From the NCBI GenBank assembly GCA_039815365.1, contig JBCBZK010000018.1, positions 1 to 39,104 on the forward strand: a stretch of 39,104 nt of DNA. Direction: 5' to 3'. The position numbers were made by a program, and so were the translations under genes. Origin of the DNA: CALBPI01 sp039815365. GTDB taxonomy: Bacteria; Pseudomonadota; Gammaproteobacteria; Steroidobacterales; Woeseiaceae. Within the stretch, counting starts at the first letter, position 1; each line of letters begins with the position of its first letter. Under the pieces are notes generated by a model that worked only from the letters and a program-made list of their open reading frames with translations, was not told the origin of the DNA and did no database searches. This document shows positions 1 through 8,337 of this stretch, piece after piece.

Positions 1-1
1 A

Positions 2-925
2 GTGGACATGGCGGGTGAGGTCACCGTACCTGGCCGTAAGCTGTTTGATATCTGCAAAGCATTACCCGATGGCGCGGACATTAAGCTGTCTTTAAAAGGT
101 GAGCGTCTTACCGTTCAGAGCGGTCGGAGTCGATTTAACCTATCGACGCTACCGGCGGCAGAGTTTCCAGTGATTGATGACATCGATGCGAGTCAACAAG
201 TGGAAATGCCAGCGACTGTGATCCATCGATTGCTCGCCACGACCTATTTCGCGATGGCTCAGCAAGATGTTCGGTATTACCTCAACGGGATGTTATTGGA
301 GACCGAAGCAGATCGAATTCGTGCGGTCGCAACGGACGGACATCGTCTGGCGCTCTGCGAATGTCATTTGTCGGACGTGACATTACCCATGCAACAAGTG
401 ATCGTACCGCGAAAAGGCGTACTTGAATTACAACGACTGCTGGTTGGCGAAGGCAGCGTCACATTTGAAATGGGTAAAAATCACATTCGCGTCACGATCG
501 GGGACATTCGATTCACGTCGAAGCTAATTGATGGTCGTTTCCCCGATTATCAGCGAGTCATTCCAGCGGATGTTGATAATCATTTGACGGCAGACAGAGA
601 AACGCTTCGTACTGCATTGCAGCGAGCAGCGATTCTGTCGAACGAGAAATATCGGGGTATCCGACTCGAAATTCGGGACAGCGGTGCGAAAATTATGGCG
701 CACAACCCAGAACAGGAAGAAGCGGAAGAAGAAGTCGAAGTCGATTATTCCGGTGACGATATCGAAATCGGCTTCAATGTAAATTACTTACTCGACGCGC
801 TCGGTGCTGTTGACGACGACACAGTTCGCATGAGTCTCAACGACGCAAACAGCAGTTGCGTCATTTCAATACCCGATATTGACAAAAGCGACGCAAAATA
901 CGTTGTCATGCCGATGCGTTTGTAA
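2..925 (+). CDS. dnaN: DNA polymerase III beta sliding clamp, 5'-truncated
   Basis: This is the C-terminal part, about 307 residues, of the ring-shaped clamp that tethers DNA polymerase III to DNA and serves as a docking platform for repair and initiation factors. The reading frame is open at the left edge, so roughly the first 60 residues lie outside the window. Family hallmarks are visible: VRSGRSRF-type and TLPAAEFP segments, QQDVRYYLNGML, ATDGHRLAL, the SKLIDGRFPDY stretch, AILSNEKYRGIRL, NPEQEEAEEE and the C-terminal VVMPMRL that forms part of the peptide-binding pocket. It ends 19 bp before recF, as in the conserved dnaA-dnaN-recF-gyrB origin cluster, so dnaA and oriC are probably just to the left. 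Identity is secure. Confidence 0.97.
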   Translation: MDMAGEVTVPGRKLFDICKALPDGADIKLSLKGERLTVQSGRSRFNLSTLPAAEFPVIDDIDASQQVEMPATVIHRLLATTYFAMAQQDVRYYLNGMLLETEADRIRAVATDGHRLALCECHLSDVTLPMQQVIVPRKGVLELQRLLVGEGSVTFEMGKNHIRVTIGDIRFTSKLIDGRFPDYQRVIPADVDNHLTADRETLRTALQRAAILSNEKYRGIRLEIRDSGAKIMAHNPEQEEAEEEVEVDYSGDDIEIGFNVNYLLDALGAVDDDTVRMSLNDANSSCVISIPDIDKSDAKYVVMPMRL

Positions 926-944
926 CTAGTACGGCGCTCATGCG

Positions 945-2012
945 GTGATACTTCGGGAGCTACGCATAGCGCACTTCAGGTGTATCGATAACGCTGCGTT
1001 GTCGTTAGAGCAGCGGGTTACGGCAATAGTCGGCAACAACGGCGCTGGTAAAACGTCGATCATCGAGGCTGCTTACTACCTCGCCCGAGGCAGATCTTTT
1101 CGACAGCCCAGACACGATCGCCTGATTCAACACGACCAGGACGGTTTCTCGTTGTTTGGTCGTTTTGATTACGGACAGCGGAACCATAAGGTAGGCATCG
1201 CCTGTTCGAGAAAAGCCGGGCACAAGATTCGTATTGATGGACAAGATTCACCGAATCTAACGCCGGTCGCAGAGCGTTTGGTCGTTCAGGTGTTAGAGCC
1301 CGAGATTCACCAACTGATAGCAGATGGCCCGGATCAACGCCGCAGGTTTCTTGATTACGGTGTGTTCCACGTGGAACCTACCTATTTGAAAGCCTGGCGT
1401 CGATATAAAACAGCGTTAAAGCAACGAAACGCTGCGCTACGTTTGGGCCAAAGCGAATCAACGATGGCGCCTTGGGAGCAGGCGTTGCTCGAAGAGGGCG
1501 CGATAGTCGACGGATTGCGAGCAGGTTATGTGCACATGTTGTCCGAAACCGTCTCTGCACTGACGCCAGAGCTAGGGTTGCCTGATGTGCGAATTGATTA
1601 TCGTCCTGGTTGGAATGATGCCAAGAGTATGGAAGAGGCCTTGAACGAGGCACGCGATCGGGACCGACAGCAAGCAACCACGAGCGTCGGCCCTCACCGC
1701 GCGGATTTGCGGATCCAATGGGCAGGTCGAATGGCGCGTCAGCAAGTCTCGCGGGGACAACAGAAACTGTTGGCGTCGTCATTGGTACTTGGCCAGGCGA
1801 AACTGTTAGCCGCATTGAAATCAAACCAGGTCGTGTTGCTAGTTGATGACCCAGCGGCAGAACTGGACCGAGATTCGCTCTCGCGGCTAATGACAGTTGT
1901 TATGTCCGTGCCAGGTCAGCTCATTCTGACATCCATCGAACCGGAATTAGGGGCCTTACCGACCGATACAACCATGTTCCACGTGGAACATGGCGTTGTC
2001 ACGGCCCAGTAG
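945..2012 (+). CDS. recF: DNA replication and repair protein RecF
   Basis: RecF is an SMC-like ABC ATPase that works with RecO and RecR to load RecA on gapped DNA. The 355-residue length is normal. Walker A is GNNGAGKT at residues 30-37. An ABC signature (VSRGQQKLL) lies in the C-terminal third and is followed by a Walker B and D-loop of the form VVLLVDDPAAELD. The start is GTG; the nearby ATG at 940 runs into a stop after two codons. Two parS-type palindromes lie inside the gene, and both encode the residues Phe-His-Val-Glu, so these codons may be under double constraint. Between dnaN and recF there are only 19 bp, which suggests cotranscription. Confidence 0.96.
   Translation: MILRELRIAHFRCIDNAALSLEQRVTAIVGNNGAGKTSIIEAAYYLARGRSFRQPRHDRLIQHDQDGFSLFGRFDYGQRNHKVGIACSRKAGHKIRIDGQDSPNLTPVAERLVVQVLEPEIHQLIADGPDQRRRFLDYGVFHVEPTYLKAWRRYKTALKQRNAALRLGQSESTMAPWEQALLEEGAIVDGLRAGYVHMLSETVSALTPELGLPDVRIDYRPGWNDAKSMEEALNEARDRDRQQATTSVGPHRADLRIQWAGRMARQQVSRGQQKLLASSLVLGQAKLLAALKSNQVVLLVDDPAAELDRDSLSRLMTVVMSVPGQLILTSIEPELGALPTDTTMFHVEHGVVTAQ
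1363..1378. promoter_or_regulatory. parS-type ParB binding site 1 (inside recF)
   Basis: The 16-mer TGTTCCACGTGGAACC is a perfect 14-bp palindrome (1364-1377) and matches the conserved bacterial parS core GTTCCACGTGGAAC/GTTTCACGTGAAAC bound by ParB (Spo0J). Its position within a few kb of dnaN fits the known origin-proximal clustering of parS. A ParB dimer is inferred; no parAB genes of the origin type are in the window. Confidence 0.85.
1975..1990. promoter_or_regulatory. parS-type ParB binding site 2 (3' end of recF)
   Basis: TGTTCCACGTGGAACA is a perfect 16-bp parS palindrome. The symmetry extends three bases on each side, giving a perfect 22-bp palindrome from 1972 to 1993. It lies in the last codons of recF, 612 bp from site 1. 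It is the most symmetrical of the three sites and a good candidate for the principal ParB nucleation point. Confidence 0.88.
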
Positions 2013-2391
2013 CCGCTCCTCATTAGTGCGATGCGTCGGCCGGCGACATTGGCTTCCGGCACTTCCGGATCGGTGTTGCGCCCGTCGTAAGCAAAAAACA
2101 TTGATCCCCCGATCAGGTCAAACAGTCCGCCAGAATCTGGCCGGTAGTCGCTTTCGGTGAGCCATTGTTTCCCGTAAAGACATCATCCAGTCGTACTTTT
2201 CATTCACAGGCGAGTGATCTGCTACGAGTCGCTCTACATCGAACAACACTCTTTTGCGCTTTAATCGATAACAAAATAGTAAGTCGTCATGTTTCACGTG
2301 GAACATCTTTTTCGGGTCACGTACGGAGCGCCATCAAATCGGATATTGCTGCTCGAAAACACTGCTAAATCAGCGTTTTCCGTCGTCAAAA
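2013..2391. other. recF-gyrB intergenic region
   Basis: No convincing gene lies between recF and the gyrB promoter. Short open frames exist on both strands, but they show no recognisable motif and one of them reads across the parS site. What the stretch does hold is parS site 3 (2290-2305) and an imperfect inverted repeat (2355-2380, arms CGAAAACaCTG-like and CAGcGTTTTC-like with one mismatch) directly upstream of the gyrB -10 element. Confidence 0.6.
2290..2305. promoter_or_regulatory. parS-type ParB binding site 3 (recF-gyrB intergenic)
   Basis: TGTTTCACGTGGAACA matches the parS consensus with one break in symmetry, a TTTC arm facing GGAA. It is the only intergenic member of the cluster, lying 315 bp from site 2 and 136 bp upstream of the gyrB start. 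Because it is free of coding constraint, its conservation is best explained by ParB binding. Confidence 0.85.
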
Positions 2392-2400
2392 TGATATACT
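2392..2400 (+). promoter_or_regulatory. gyrB promoter, extended -10
   Basis: TGATATACT is an extended -10 element (TG, one base, then TATACT) 26 bp upstream of the gyrB ATG. No good -35 is seen at 16-18 bp, which is tolerated in extended -10 promoters. The predicted start is near 2407, giving a leader of about 20 nt. The imperfect inverted repeat at 2355-2380 covers the -35 position and could be an operator or a supercoiling-sensitive element; that is inference. Confidence 0.5.
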
Positions 2401-2425
2401 GGCGCATCTGTTTTCGGGGGCATCC

Positions 2426-4870
2426 ATGAGCGACCAATACGACTCCAGTAACATTAAAGTACTGAAAGGCCTGGAGGCTGTCCGCAAGCGTCCCGGTATG
2501 TATATCGGTGACACCGATGACGGTACTGGCTTACATCACATGGTGTTCGAGGTCGTGGATAATGCGATCGATGAAGCCCTTGCCGGCCATTGCAGTACGA
2601 TTAACGTTACGATCCATGATGACGCTTCGGTCAGCGTGACTGATGATGGTCGCGGTATTCCTGTTGATATTCACCCCGAAGAGAATCGCTCTGCTGCTGA
2701 AGTGATCATGACCGTGCTGCACGCGGGCGGTAAATTTGACGATAACTCCTATAAGGTCTCGGGTGGTCTGCACGGCGTAGGCGTTTCCGTCGTTAATGCG
2801 CTGTCCAAAAAATTGGTCATGACGATCCGCCGCGAAGGTGGGTTGCACCGACAACATTATCAGCTTGGCGAACCCCTTGAGCCATTGGCACGCATTCGCG
2901 ACACCGAGAAAACGGGCACAAACATCCGTTTTTGGCCAAGCGAAGAGATTTTCTCAGATACGCAATTTCACTACGATATTCTCGCCAAGCGTTTGCGTGA
3001 GTTGTCGTTCCTTAACTCCGGTGTGCATATCGAGCTGCTGGATGAGCGCAGTGACCAGAAAGATGTCTTTAAGTACGAGGGTGGTATTAAGGCATTCGTT
3101 GAGCATCTGAATCGCAACAAAACCAGCATCCACAACAAGATCTTTTATGTAGAGACACAACGTGACGACGTTACGGTTGAAGCCGCTATTCAGTGGAATG
3201 ATGGGTATTCGGAGAATATGTATTGCTACACCAATAATATTCCCCAGCGTGATGGCGGCACTCACATGGCTGGTTTTCGTTCTGCGCTGACGCGCACGCT
3301 GAACACCTATATTGAGAAAGAGGTGTCGAGCAAGAAAACGGGGGCGACACCGACGGGCGATGACGCCCGGGAAGGTATGACAGCCGTGTTATCCGTCAAA
3401 GTACCTGATCCGAAATTTTCATCGCAAACCAAAGACAAGCTTGTGTCGTCTGAGATCAAAGGCATTGTCGAGTCGGCGATGGGCGCAGCGCTCGAAGAAT
3501 TCCTGCTCGAAGATCCGCAAGCGGCCAAAGCGATTGTTGCGAAGATTGTCGACGCTGCGCGTGCGCGGGAAGCCGCACGCAAAGCGCGCGAGATGACCCG
3601 TCGCAAAGGCGCACTCGATATCGCTGGCCTGCCTGGCAAACTTGCTGATTGTCAGGAGAAAGATCCTGCGAAATCTGAATTGTTCCTGGTGGAGGGTGAC
3701 TCAGCGGGTGGCTCAGCCAAACAAGGTCGTGATCGGCGTACACAAGCAATCTTACCGCTTAAAGGCAAAATCCTAAATGTGGAGAAAGCAAGATTCGATA
3801 AGATGCTTTCTTCTGTTGAAGTGGGAACTTTGATCACCGCGTTAGGTACAGGCATCGGTCGAGAAGACTTTGATGTCAACAAGTTACGTTATCATCGAAT
3901 CATCATAATGACTGATGCTGACGTCGATGGTTCCCACATTCGGACTCTTTTACTGACATTTTTCTATAGACAAATGCCTGAATTAATCGATGGCGGCTAT
4001 GTTTATATCGCTCAACCTCCACTTTACAAAGTAAAGCGTGGAAAACAAGAGATTTACGTCAAAGATGACCAAGAGCTTAATAACTATCTCTTGACCAGCG
4101 CACTCGATGGGACACATTTGTCGGTGACCGAAGGTGCACCTCCCATGTCGGCGGAAAGTCTCGAGAAAATGGCGTTTGCCTATATGCAGGTCGAGTCTGA
4201 TATCGAGCGGCTCGCACAGCGTTACGACGAACCGGTACTGCGCACGTTGATGTATCTGCCTTCTTTGGACGGCGAACTGGAAGCTGACACGGAGCAACTC
4301 ACTGATTGGATCGCTGCCTTCGACCAGGCACTGCCCAAGCTTGACCCCACCGTCAGAGCGCTACATAACCAAACCGCGAATTACACGGCCACTGTTGAGG
4401 TGTTGCCAGACGAAGACGAGGGCGAGCACAGCTGGCAAGTTGTTGTTAGCAAGACTCGCCATGGGGTCACGTATCCGGTCGTTATTCCGCGTGACTTCTT
4501 TCAGCGCGCCGATTACGAGCGCATGGTTACGTTCGGTCTGGAAACCAAAGATCTGTTGGCAGATACCGCATCTGTTGTGCGCGGCGACAAACAACAGCCA
4601 GTAATGAGCTTTGGCGCGGCTGTTGAGTGGATCTTGAACGAAGCAAAACGTGGTCAGTCTATTCAGCGCTACAAAGGTCTCGGGGAGATGAACCCCGATC
4701 AACTGTGGGATACGACAGTCAATCCGGAAACACGACGGTTGATGCAGGTGAAAATCGACGATGCGATCCGCGCCGACGAAATTTTCACAACGTTGATGGG
4801 CGATCAGGTTGAGCCACGGCGTGAATTCATCGAACAAAACGCGTTGGCGGTATCCAATTTAGATATCTAA
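2426..4870 (+). CDS. gyrB: DNA gyrase subunit B
   Basis: GyrB is the ATPase subunit of DNA gyrase, which forms an A2B2 complex with GyrA and introduces negative supercoils. At 814 residues it is close to the E. coli length (804). The GHKL ATPase region shows DNAIDEALAG near residue 46 and DDGRGIP, followed by the GGLHGVGVSVVNALS lid motif. The TOPRIM domain has EGDSAGGSAKQ with the metal-binding Glu423 and TDADVDGSH with Asp497, Asp499 and Asp501. The long insertion typical of proteobacterial GyrB lies between TOPRIM and the QRYKGLGEMNPDQLW tail. The start ATG follows a GGGGG Shine-Dalgarno. It converges with plsC, leaving only 26 bp and no clear terminator. Confidence 0.98.
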   Translation: MSDQYDSSNIKVLKGLEAVRKRPGMYIGDTDDGTGLHHMVFEVVDNAIDEALAGHCSTINVTIHDDASVSVTDDGRGIPVDIHPEENRSAAEVIMTVLHAGGKFDDNSYKVSGGLHGVGVSVVNALSKKLVMTIRREGGLHRQHYQLGEPLEPLARIRDTEKTGTNIRFWPSEEIFSDTQFHYDILAKRLRELSFLNSGVHIELLDERSDQKDVFKYEGGIKAFVEHLNRNKTSIHNKIFYVETQRDDVTVEAAIQWNDGYSENMYCYTNNIPQRDGGTHMAGFRSALTRTLNTYIEKEVSSKKTGATPTGDDAREGMTAVLSVKVPDPKFSSQTKDKLVSSEIKGIVESAMGAALEEFLLEDPQAAKAIVAKIVDAARAREAARKAREMTRRKGALDIAGLPGKLADCQEKDPAKSELFLVEGDSAGGSAKQGRDRRTQAILPLKGKILNVEKARFDKMLSSVEVGTLITALGTGIGREDFDVNKLRYHRIIIMTDADVDGSHIRTLLLTFFYRQMPELIDGGYVYIAQPPLYKVKRGKQEIYVKDDQELNNYLLTSALDGTHLSVTEGAPPMSAESLEKMAFAYMQVESDIERLAQRYDEPVLRTLMYLPSLDGELEADTEQLTDWIAAFDQALPKLDPTVRALHNQTANYTATVEVLPDEDEGEHSWQVVVSKTRHGVTYPVVIPRDFFQRADYERMVTFGLETKDLLADTASVVRGDKQQPVMSFGAAVEWILNEAKRGQSIQRYKGLGEMNPDQLWDTTVNPETRRLMQVKIDDAIRADEIFTTLMGDQVEPRREFIEQNALAVSNLDI

Positions 4871-4896
4871 TCGCGTTGTGCGTGCCGACTCACAGG

Positions 4897-5625
4897 CTAG
4901 AGCCGTATGTCTTCGCGCCCCGGCATGTCACCAATTTGCGTTTCTATCCACTGCTGAATGTCGTTGGCAATGTCGCGATACTCACGTCCCTCGGCGTAGA
5001 TAGGTTCACCGATCACAAAGCGCACTGTTCCGGGCCACTTGCGGATGCCTCTTCGCGGCCAAAATACGCCAGCGTTGTGTGCAATAGGAATGATCGGCCG
5101 ACCGCTTTCCGCGGCGAGCGCGATCCCACTCATGCCATATCGTCGCGTCTCGCCGTGACGCACTCGCGTACCCTCAGGAAAGATCATGACATTGACGCCA
5201 CTGTCCAATGCATGGGTTCCCTGTTCGATGACTTGCCGCACGGCGTTTCGACCCGCGCTCCGGTTGATCGCAATCGGCCGCAATAACCGTAACGCCCAAC
5301 CGAAAATCGGCACCCACTGCAATTCTCTTTTCAGAACCCAGGTCTGCTGGCCGACAAACAAGAACTCGGCCAACGTTTCGTAGGCAGAGGAATGTTTGAG
5401 CAAAAACACCGCCGCTGAGTCCGGCACGTGCTCTTTGCCGATGACCTCAAGACGCATGCCACACAAAAGGCGCGCGCTGCCAATAATCATTCTCGCCCAG
5501 GCGCGTGCCACCGCGAACCTTGTTGGGTACCCCAATGGCGCAATGACAATGATCGCCAGCGCATAGAACCCGACACTGAAAAACATCCAGAACGTGAAAA
5601 TAAAGGAACCAATCCACTGCCACAT
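4897..5625 (-). CDS. 1-acylglycerol-3-phosphate O-acyltransferase family protein (PlsC-like)
   Basis: This is a membrane acyltransferase of the PlsC/LPLAT superfamily, which acylates lysophosphatidic acid or a related lysolipid. Residues 7-30 form an N-terminal hydrophobic anchor. The catalytic block reads KHSSAYET with His78 and Glu83, so it is HX4E rather than the textbook HX4D. The acceptor-binding motif FPEGTR lies at 149-154, and a PIIPIAHN-like block follows. It starts one base after the gmhB stop, so the two are surely cotranscribed. In Pseudomonas the gene in this place is an LPLAT (lptA/hdtS-like). Whether it is the main PlsC or an accessory enzyme cannot be decided here. Confidence 0.88.
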   Translation of the reverse strand: MWQWIGSFIFTFWMFFSVGFYALAIIVIAPLGYPTRFAVARAWARMIIGSARLLCGMRLEVIGKEHVPDSAAVFLLKHSSAYETLAEFLFVGQQTWVLKRELQWVPIFGWALRLLRPIAINRSAGRNAVRQVIEQGTHALDSGVNVMIFPEGTRVRHGETRRYGMSGIALAAESGRPIIPIAHNAGVFWPRRGIRKWPGTVRFVIGEPIYAEGREYRDIANDIQQWIETQIGDMPGREDIRL

Positions 5626-5626
5626 A

Positions 5627-6199
5627 TCAGTGTCTGCTCAACAGCGCATCGGCGCATTCCGCAAGGTCGGCGACGCGAGTCACACAAGGCCACCATTCCG
5701 GCGCGCTGCTTGATAGTGCCCGCGCTGTGTCCTTGCCATTTCCGGTGTCTACCAACCACAGCTCACACCCGACGGAGGCGCCGGCTTGCAGATCTCGCGC
5801 CGAATCTCCAACCAGTGCTGCGCCTTCCAAATCGATACCGGTTCGCTTGCTGATCTGATGTAATAACCCGGGCAACGGCTTGCGACAATCGCAACTTGCA
5901 TCAGGATGGTGTGGACAAAAAGCGATGCACGCAATATCACCCCCTGCCTTACGCACAAGACGCCGCATCTTCCGATGCATTGCGTAGACAGCCTCACGAG
6001 AAAAATATCCGCGCCCAATGCCTGATTGGTTCGTCGCCACCGCGACGACATAGCCACTGCGATGCAGTCTAGCCAGCGCCTCAATGCTCCCGGCTAACGG
6101 TTGCCATTGCTGCGTTGTTCGAATGTAGTCGCTACTGTCCTGATTGATAACGCCATCACGGTCAACAATCACCAGCTTGTTCCCAGCTTTGGTGCGCAC
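5627..6199 (-). CDS. gmhB: D-glycero-D-manno-heptose 1,7-bisphosphate 7-phosphatase
   Basis: GmhB is a HAD-superfamily phosphatase that removes the 7-phosphate from heptose bisphosphate on the way to ADP-heptose for the LPS inner core. It shows the HAD nucleophile motif VDRDGVIN, the ATNQSGIGRG loop, the zinc-binding cluster CPHHPDASCDCRKP typical of GmhB, and a GDSARDLQAG motif IV. I prefer the GTG at 6199, which has GAAGG five bases upstream and gives 190 residues. A TTG at 6211 that overlaps the glyS stop codon is the alternative and would add four residues. Both place the gene in a glyQ-glyS-gmhB-plsC operon with translational coupling. Confidence 0.92.
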   Translation of the reverse strand: MRTKAGNKLVIVDRDGVINQDSSDYIRTTQQWQPLAGSIEALARLHRSGYVVAVATNQSGIGRGYFSREAVYAMHRKMRRLVRKAGGDIACIAFCPHHPDASCDCRKPLPGLLHQISKRTGIDLEGAALVGDSARDLQAGASVGCELWLVDTGNGKDTARALSSSAPEWWPCVTRVADLAECADALLSRH

Positions 6200-6207
6200 G
6201 CCGGCCT

Positions 6208-8337
6208 TCAACCCGAAGTGCCTGCCAATTCTGAAATATCGGCAACTTCCAAAAACATAGCACGCACATCGGTCAGTAGCGCTAAACGATTGCCACGAAT
6301 ATCAAGGTCATCGTCCATCACCATGACATTGTCAAAGAACGCATCGACGCTCTCGCGCAGATCGGCAAGACGCGCGAGCACATCTGAATAGCGGTTTTCC
6401 TGCAGCATCGGAGCGATATCACTGCGCGCCTGATTCGCCGCATCAAACAACGCCTGCTCTGACGGATCCTGTATTAATGCGGGCGCCACTGTCGTTGCAA
6501 CCGTTGTGTCTTCCAGTGCGCTGCGCAACAGATTACCGATGCGCTTATTGGCAGCCGCTAAAGCTTCCGCCTCCGGTCTCTCGACGAACGACGCGACGGC
6601 ATGCATCCTTTGATCGAAATCGATCAGCGTGGCTGGCGCTCTCGCCGCGACAGCATCAAACAAATCAGCTTTCTCCGTCTTCGCGTTCTGACGATAGTAA
6701 CCCCGCGTGCGATCGCTGATAAACGCCATTACCGCGTCGCTAAACGCGGCATCAGTGTCGGCCGTCGGACCAGCAAGGTTGTCTATCTGTACTGGTTGCA
6801 ACTCACCCGCCAAATTCACGAGCGGTCGTAAATCAATCGCAAGATCGGCCTCAATCAGGATTCTAACCAGACCTAGCGCGGCCCGCCGTAAGCCAAACGG
6901 ATCGCGGTTGCCCGTCGGCTTTTTACCGATCGCGAAAATGCCGGCTAACGTGTCAATGCGATCCGCCGCTGAGACAATCTGCCCGGTCAATGTTGCCGGA
7001 ATGTCATCACCGGCAAAAGCGGGTTGGTATTGGCTTCGGATCGCTGTCACTACGTCTTCCGACAGCCCACTACGCGCTGCGTAGTAAGCACCCATGATGC
7101 CCTGCAGCTCTGGAAACTCACCGACCATGTCAGTGACCAGATCGCATCGCGATAATTGCATCGCTTGTGAGACTGGGTGCGCATCCACGCCCAACGCCTC
7201 ACAGATAGCGACCGCGACCGCTCCCGACCTTGCGACTTTGTCGCCAACAGAACCGAGGGCCTTTTGGTAGACGATGTTCTGCAGTCGCACTGCGCGATCT
7301 GCAAGTGGTGTTTTCAAATCGTTGTGCCAGAAAAATTCCGCATCCGCTAGCCGCGGTGCGATCACGCGCTCGTTACCACGCCGTACTTCGTCCGGCTCTC
7401 GGCTCTCGATGTTCGCAACGGTAATGAACGCCGCCATTGGTGAGCCGTCAGCTTGCTCCAATGGAAAATAGCGTTGATGTACCTTCAACGTCGACGTGAG
7501 TACCTCTTGTGGTAACCTAAGGAAGCGCGCATCAAAGCTACCGGTGACGGCTACTGGCCAATCGCACAACGCAGTGATTTCGGTGAGCAGCGCATCATCC
7601 GGAACGACATGCCCGCCAGCATCTTTGGCGGCGCTCGCAACGGCATCGCTAACGCGCTGCTTTCGTCGATCGAAATCTGCAATCACGTAGCGTTGTTCGA
7701 GCGCTGCTTCATAACTTGCAGCATCCTGAATCTCGAACCATTCGTTTGCGTGAAACCGGTGACCACGACTGTTGCGATTAGCTGCAACACCCAGAACATT
7801 GCAAGGCACGACGTCCCCGTTATGCAGCACAACGACCCAATGCACCGGCCGAACAAATGCTGCCGTACTGTCACCCCAACGCATTCGTTTGGGAATCGGC
7901 AAATCGGCAAGCGCCTTATTGATGATATCGCCAATGACCTCTGCCGTCGGTAATCCTGTCTTGACGGTTTTATGTTGCAGCCATTCGCCTTTGTCCGTGA
8001 CTTCTCGCGTTAACGCTTCAACGCTGACGCCATTCTTTTTTGCGAAAGCTTCAGCGGCGCGTGTTGGGTTGCCGTCGGCATCAAACGCGACGGCAATTGG
8101 CGGGCCGCGCAACACCAGCGCCTCATCTGATTGCCCCATAGCCAACGCGTCGATGCGCAGCGCCAGGCGCCGTGGCGCCGCAAATCGAGCAACACCGTTG
8201 TGCGCCAAACCGCTCGCCTGCAACCCCGCAACCATGTTGTCGTGGAATGCACTCGATAGCGCCGGCATGGCTTTGGGCGGCAGCTCTTCCATGCCGATTT
8301 CGATGAGGCAGTCTGCGACCGCATTAACGTCTGTCAT
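6208..8337 (-). CDS. glyS: glycyl-tRNA synthetase beta subunit
   Basis: This is the beta subunit of the bacterial alpha2beta2 glycyl-tRNA synthetase. It carries the tRNA-recognition modules and is required for charging by the alpha subunit. At 709 residues it is slightly longer than E. coli GlyS (689). Typical stretches are the N-terminal LIEIGMEELPPKAM, RRLALRI, VHWVVVLHNGDVVPC, the ITALCDWPVAVTGSF region and TDMVGEFPELQGIMGAYYA, with YQPAFAGDDIP in the HD-like domain. The C-terminal part resembles an anticodon-binding fold. Its ATG overlaps the glyQ stop (ATGA), so translation of the two subunits is coupled. The stop is shared with the region where gmhB begins. Confidence 0.97.
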   Translation of the reverse strand: MTDVNAVADCLIEIGMEELPPKAMPALSSAFHDNMVAGLQASGLAHNGVARFAAPRRLALRIDALAMGQSDEALVLRGPPIAVAFDADGNPTRAAEAFAKKNGVSVEALTREVTDKGEWLQHKTVKTGLPTAEVIGDIINKALADLPIPKRMRWGDSTAAFVRPVHWVVVLHNGDVVPCNVLGVAANRNSRGHRFHANEWFEIQDAASYEAALEQRYVIADFDRRKQRVSDAVASAAKDAGGHVVPDDALLTEITALCDWPVAVTGSFDARFLRLPQEVLTSTLKVHQRYFPLEQADGSPMAAFITVANIESREPDEVRRGNERVIAPRLADAEFFWHNDLKTPLADRAVRLQNIVYQKALGSVGDKVARSGAVAVAICEALGVDAHPVSQAMQLSRCDLVTDMVGEFPELQGIMGAYYAARSGLSEDVVTAIRSQYQPAFAGDDIPATLTGQIVSAADRIDTLAGIFAIGKKPTGNRDPFGLRRAALGLVRILIEADLAIDLRPLVNLAGELQPVQIDNLAGPTADTDAAFSDAVMAFISDRTRGYYRQNAKTEKADLFDAVAARAPATLIDFDQRMHAVASFVERPEAEALAAANKRIGNLLRSALEDTTVATTVAPALIQDPSEQALFDAANQARSDIAPMLQENRYSDVLARLADLRESVDAFFDNVMVMDDDLDIRGNRLALLTDVRAMFLEVADISELAGTSG

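Noticed and set aside
1916..2306. Short minus-strand frames across the end of recF and the intergenic region
   Set aside because: No family motif, poor ribosome binding sites, and one frame starts inside a parS site; they are explained by chance and by the palindromes.
2554..2563. DnaA-box-like CGTGGATAA inside gyrB
   Set aside because: Single match with one mismatch inside conserved codons (VVDNA); no cluster of boxes or AT-rich element nearby.
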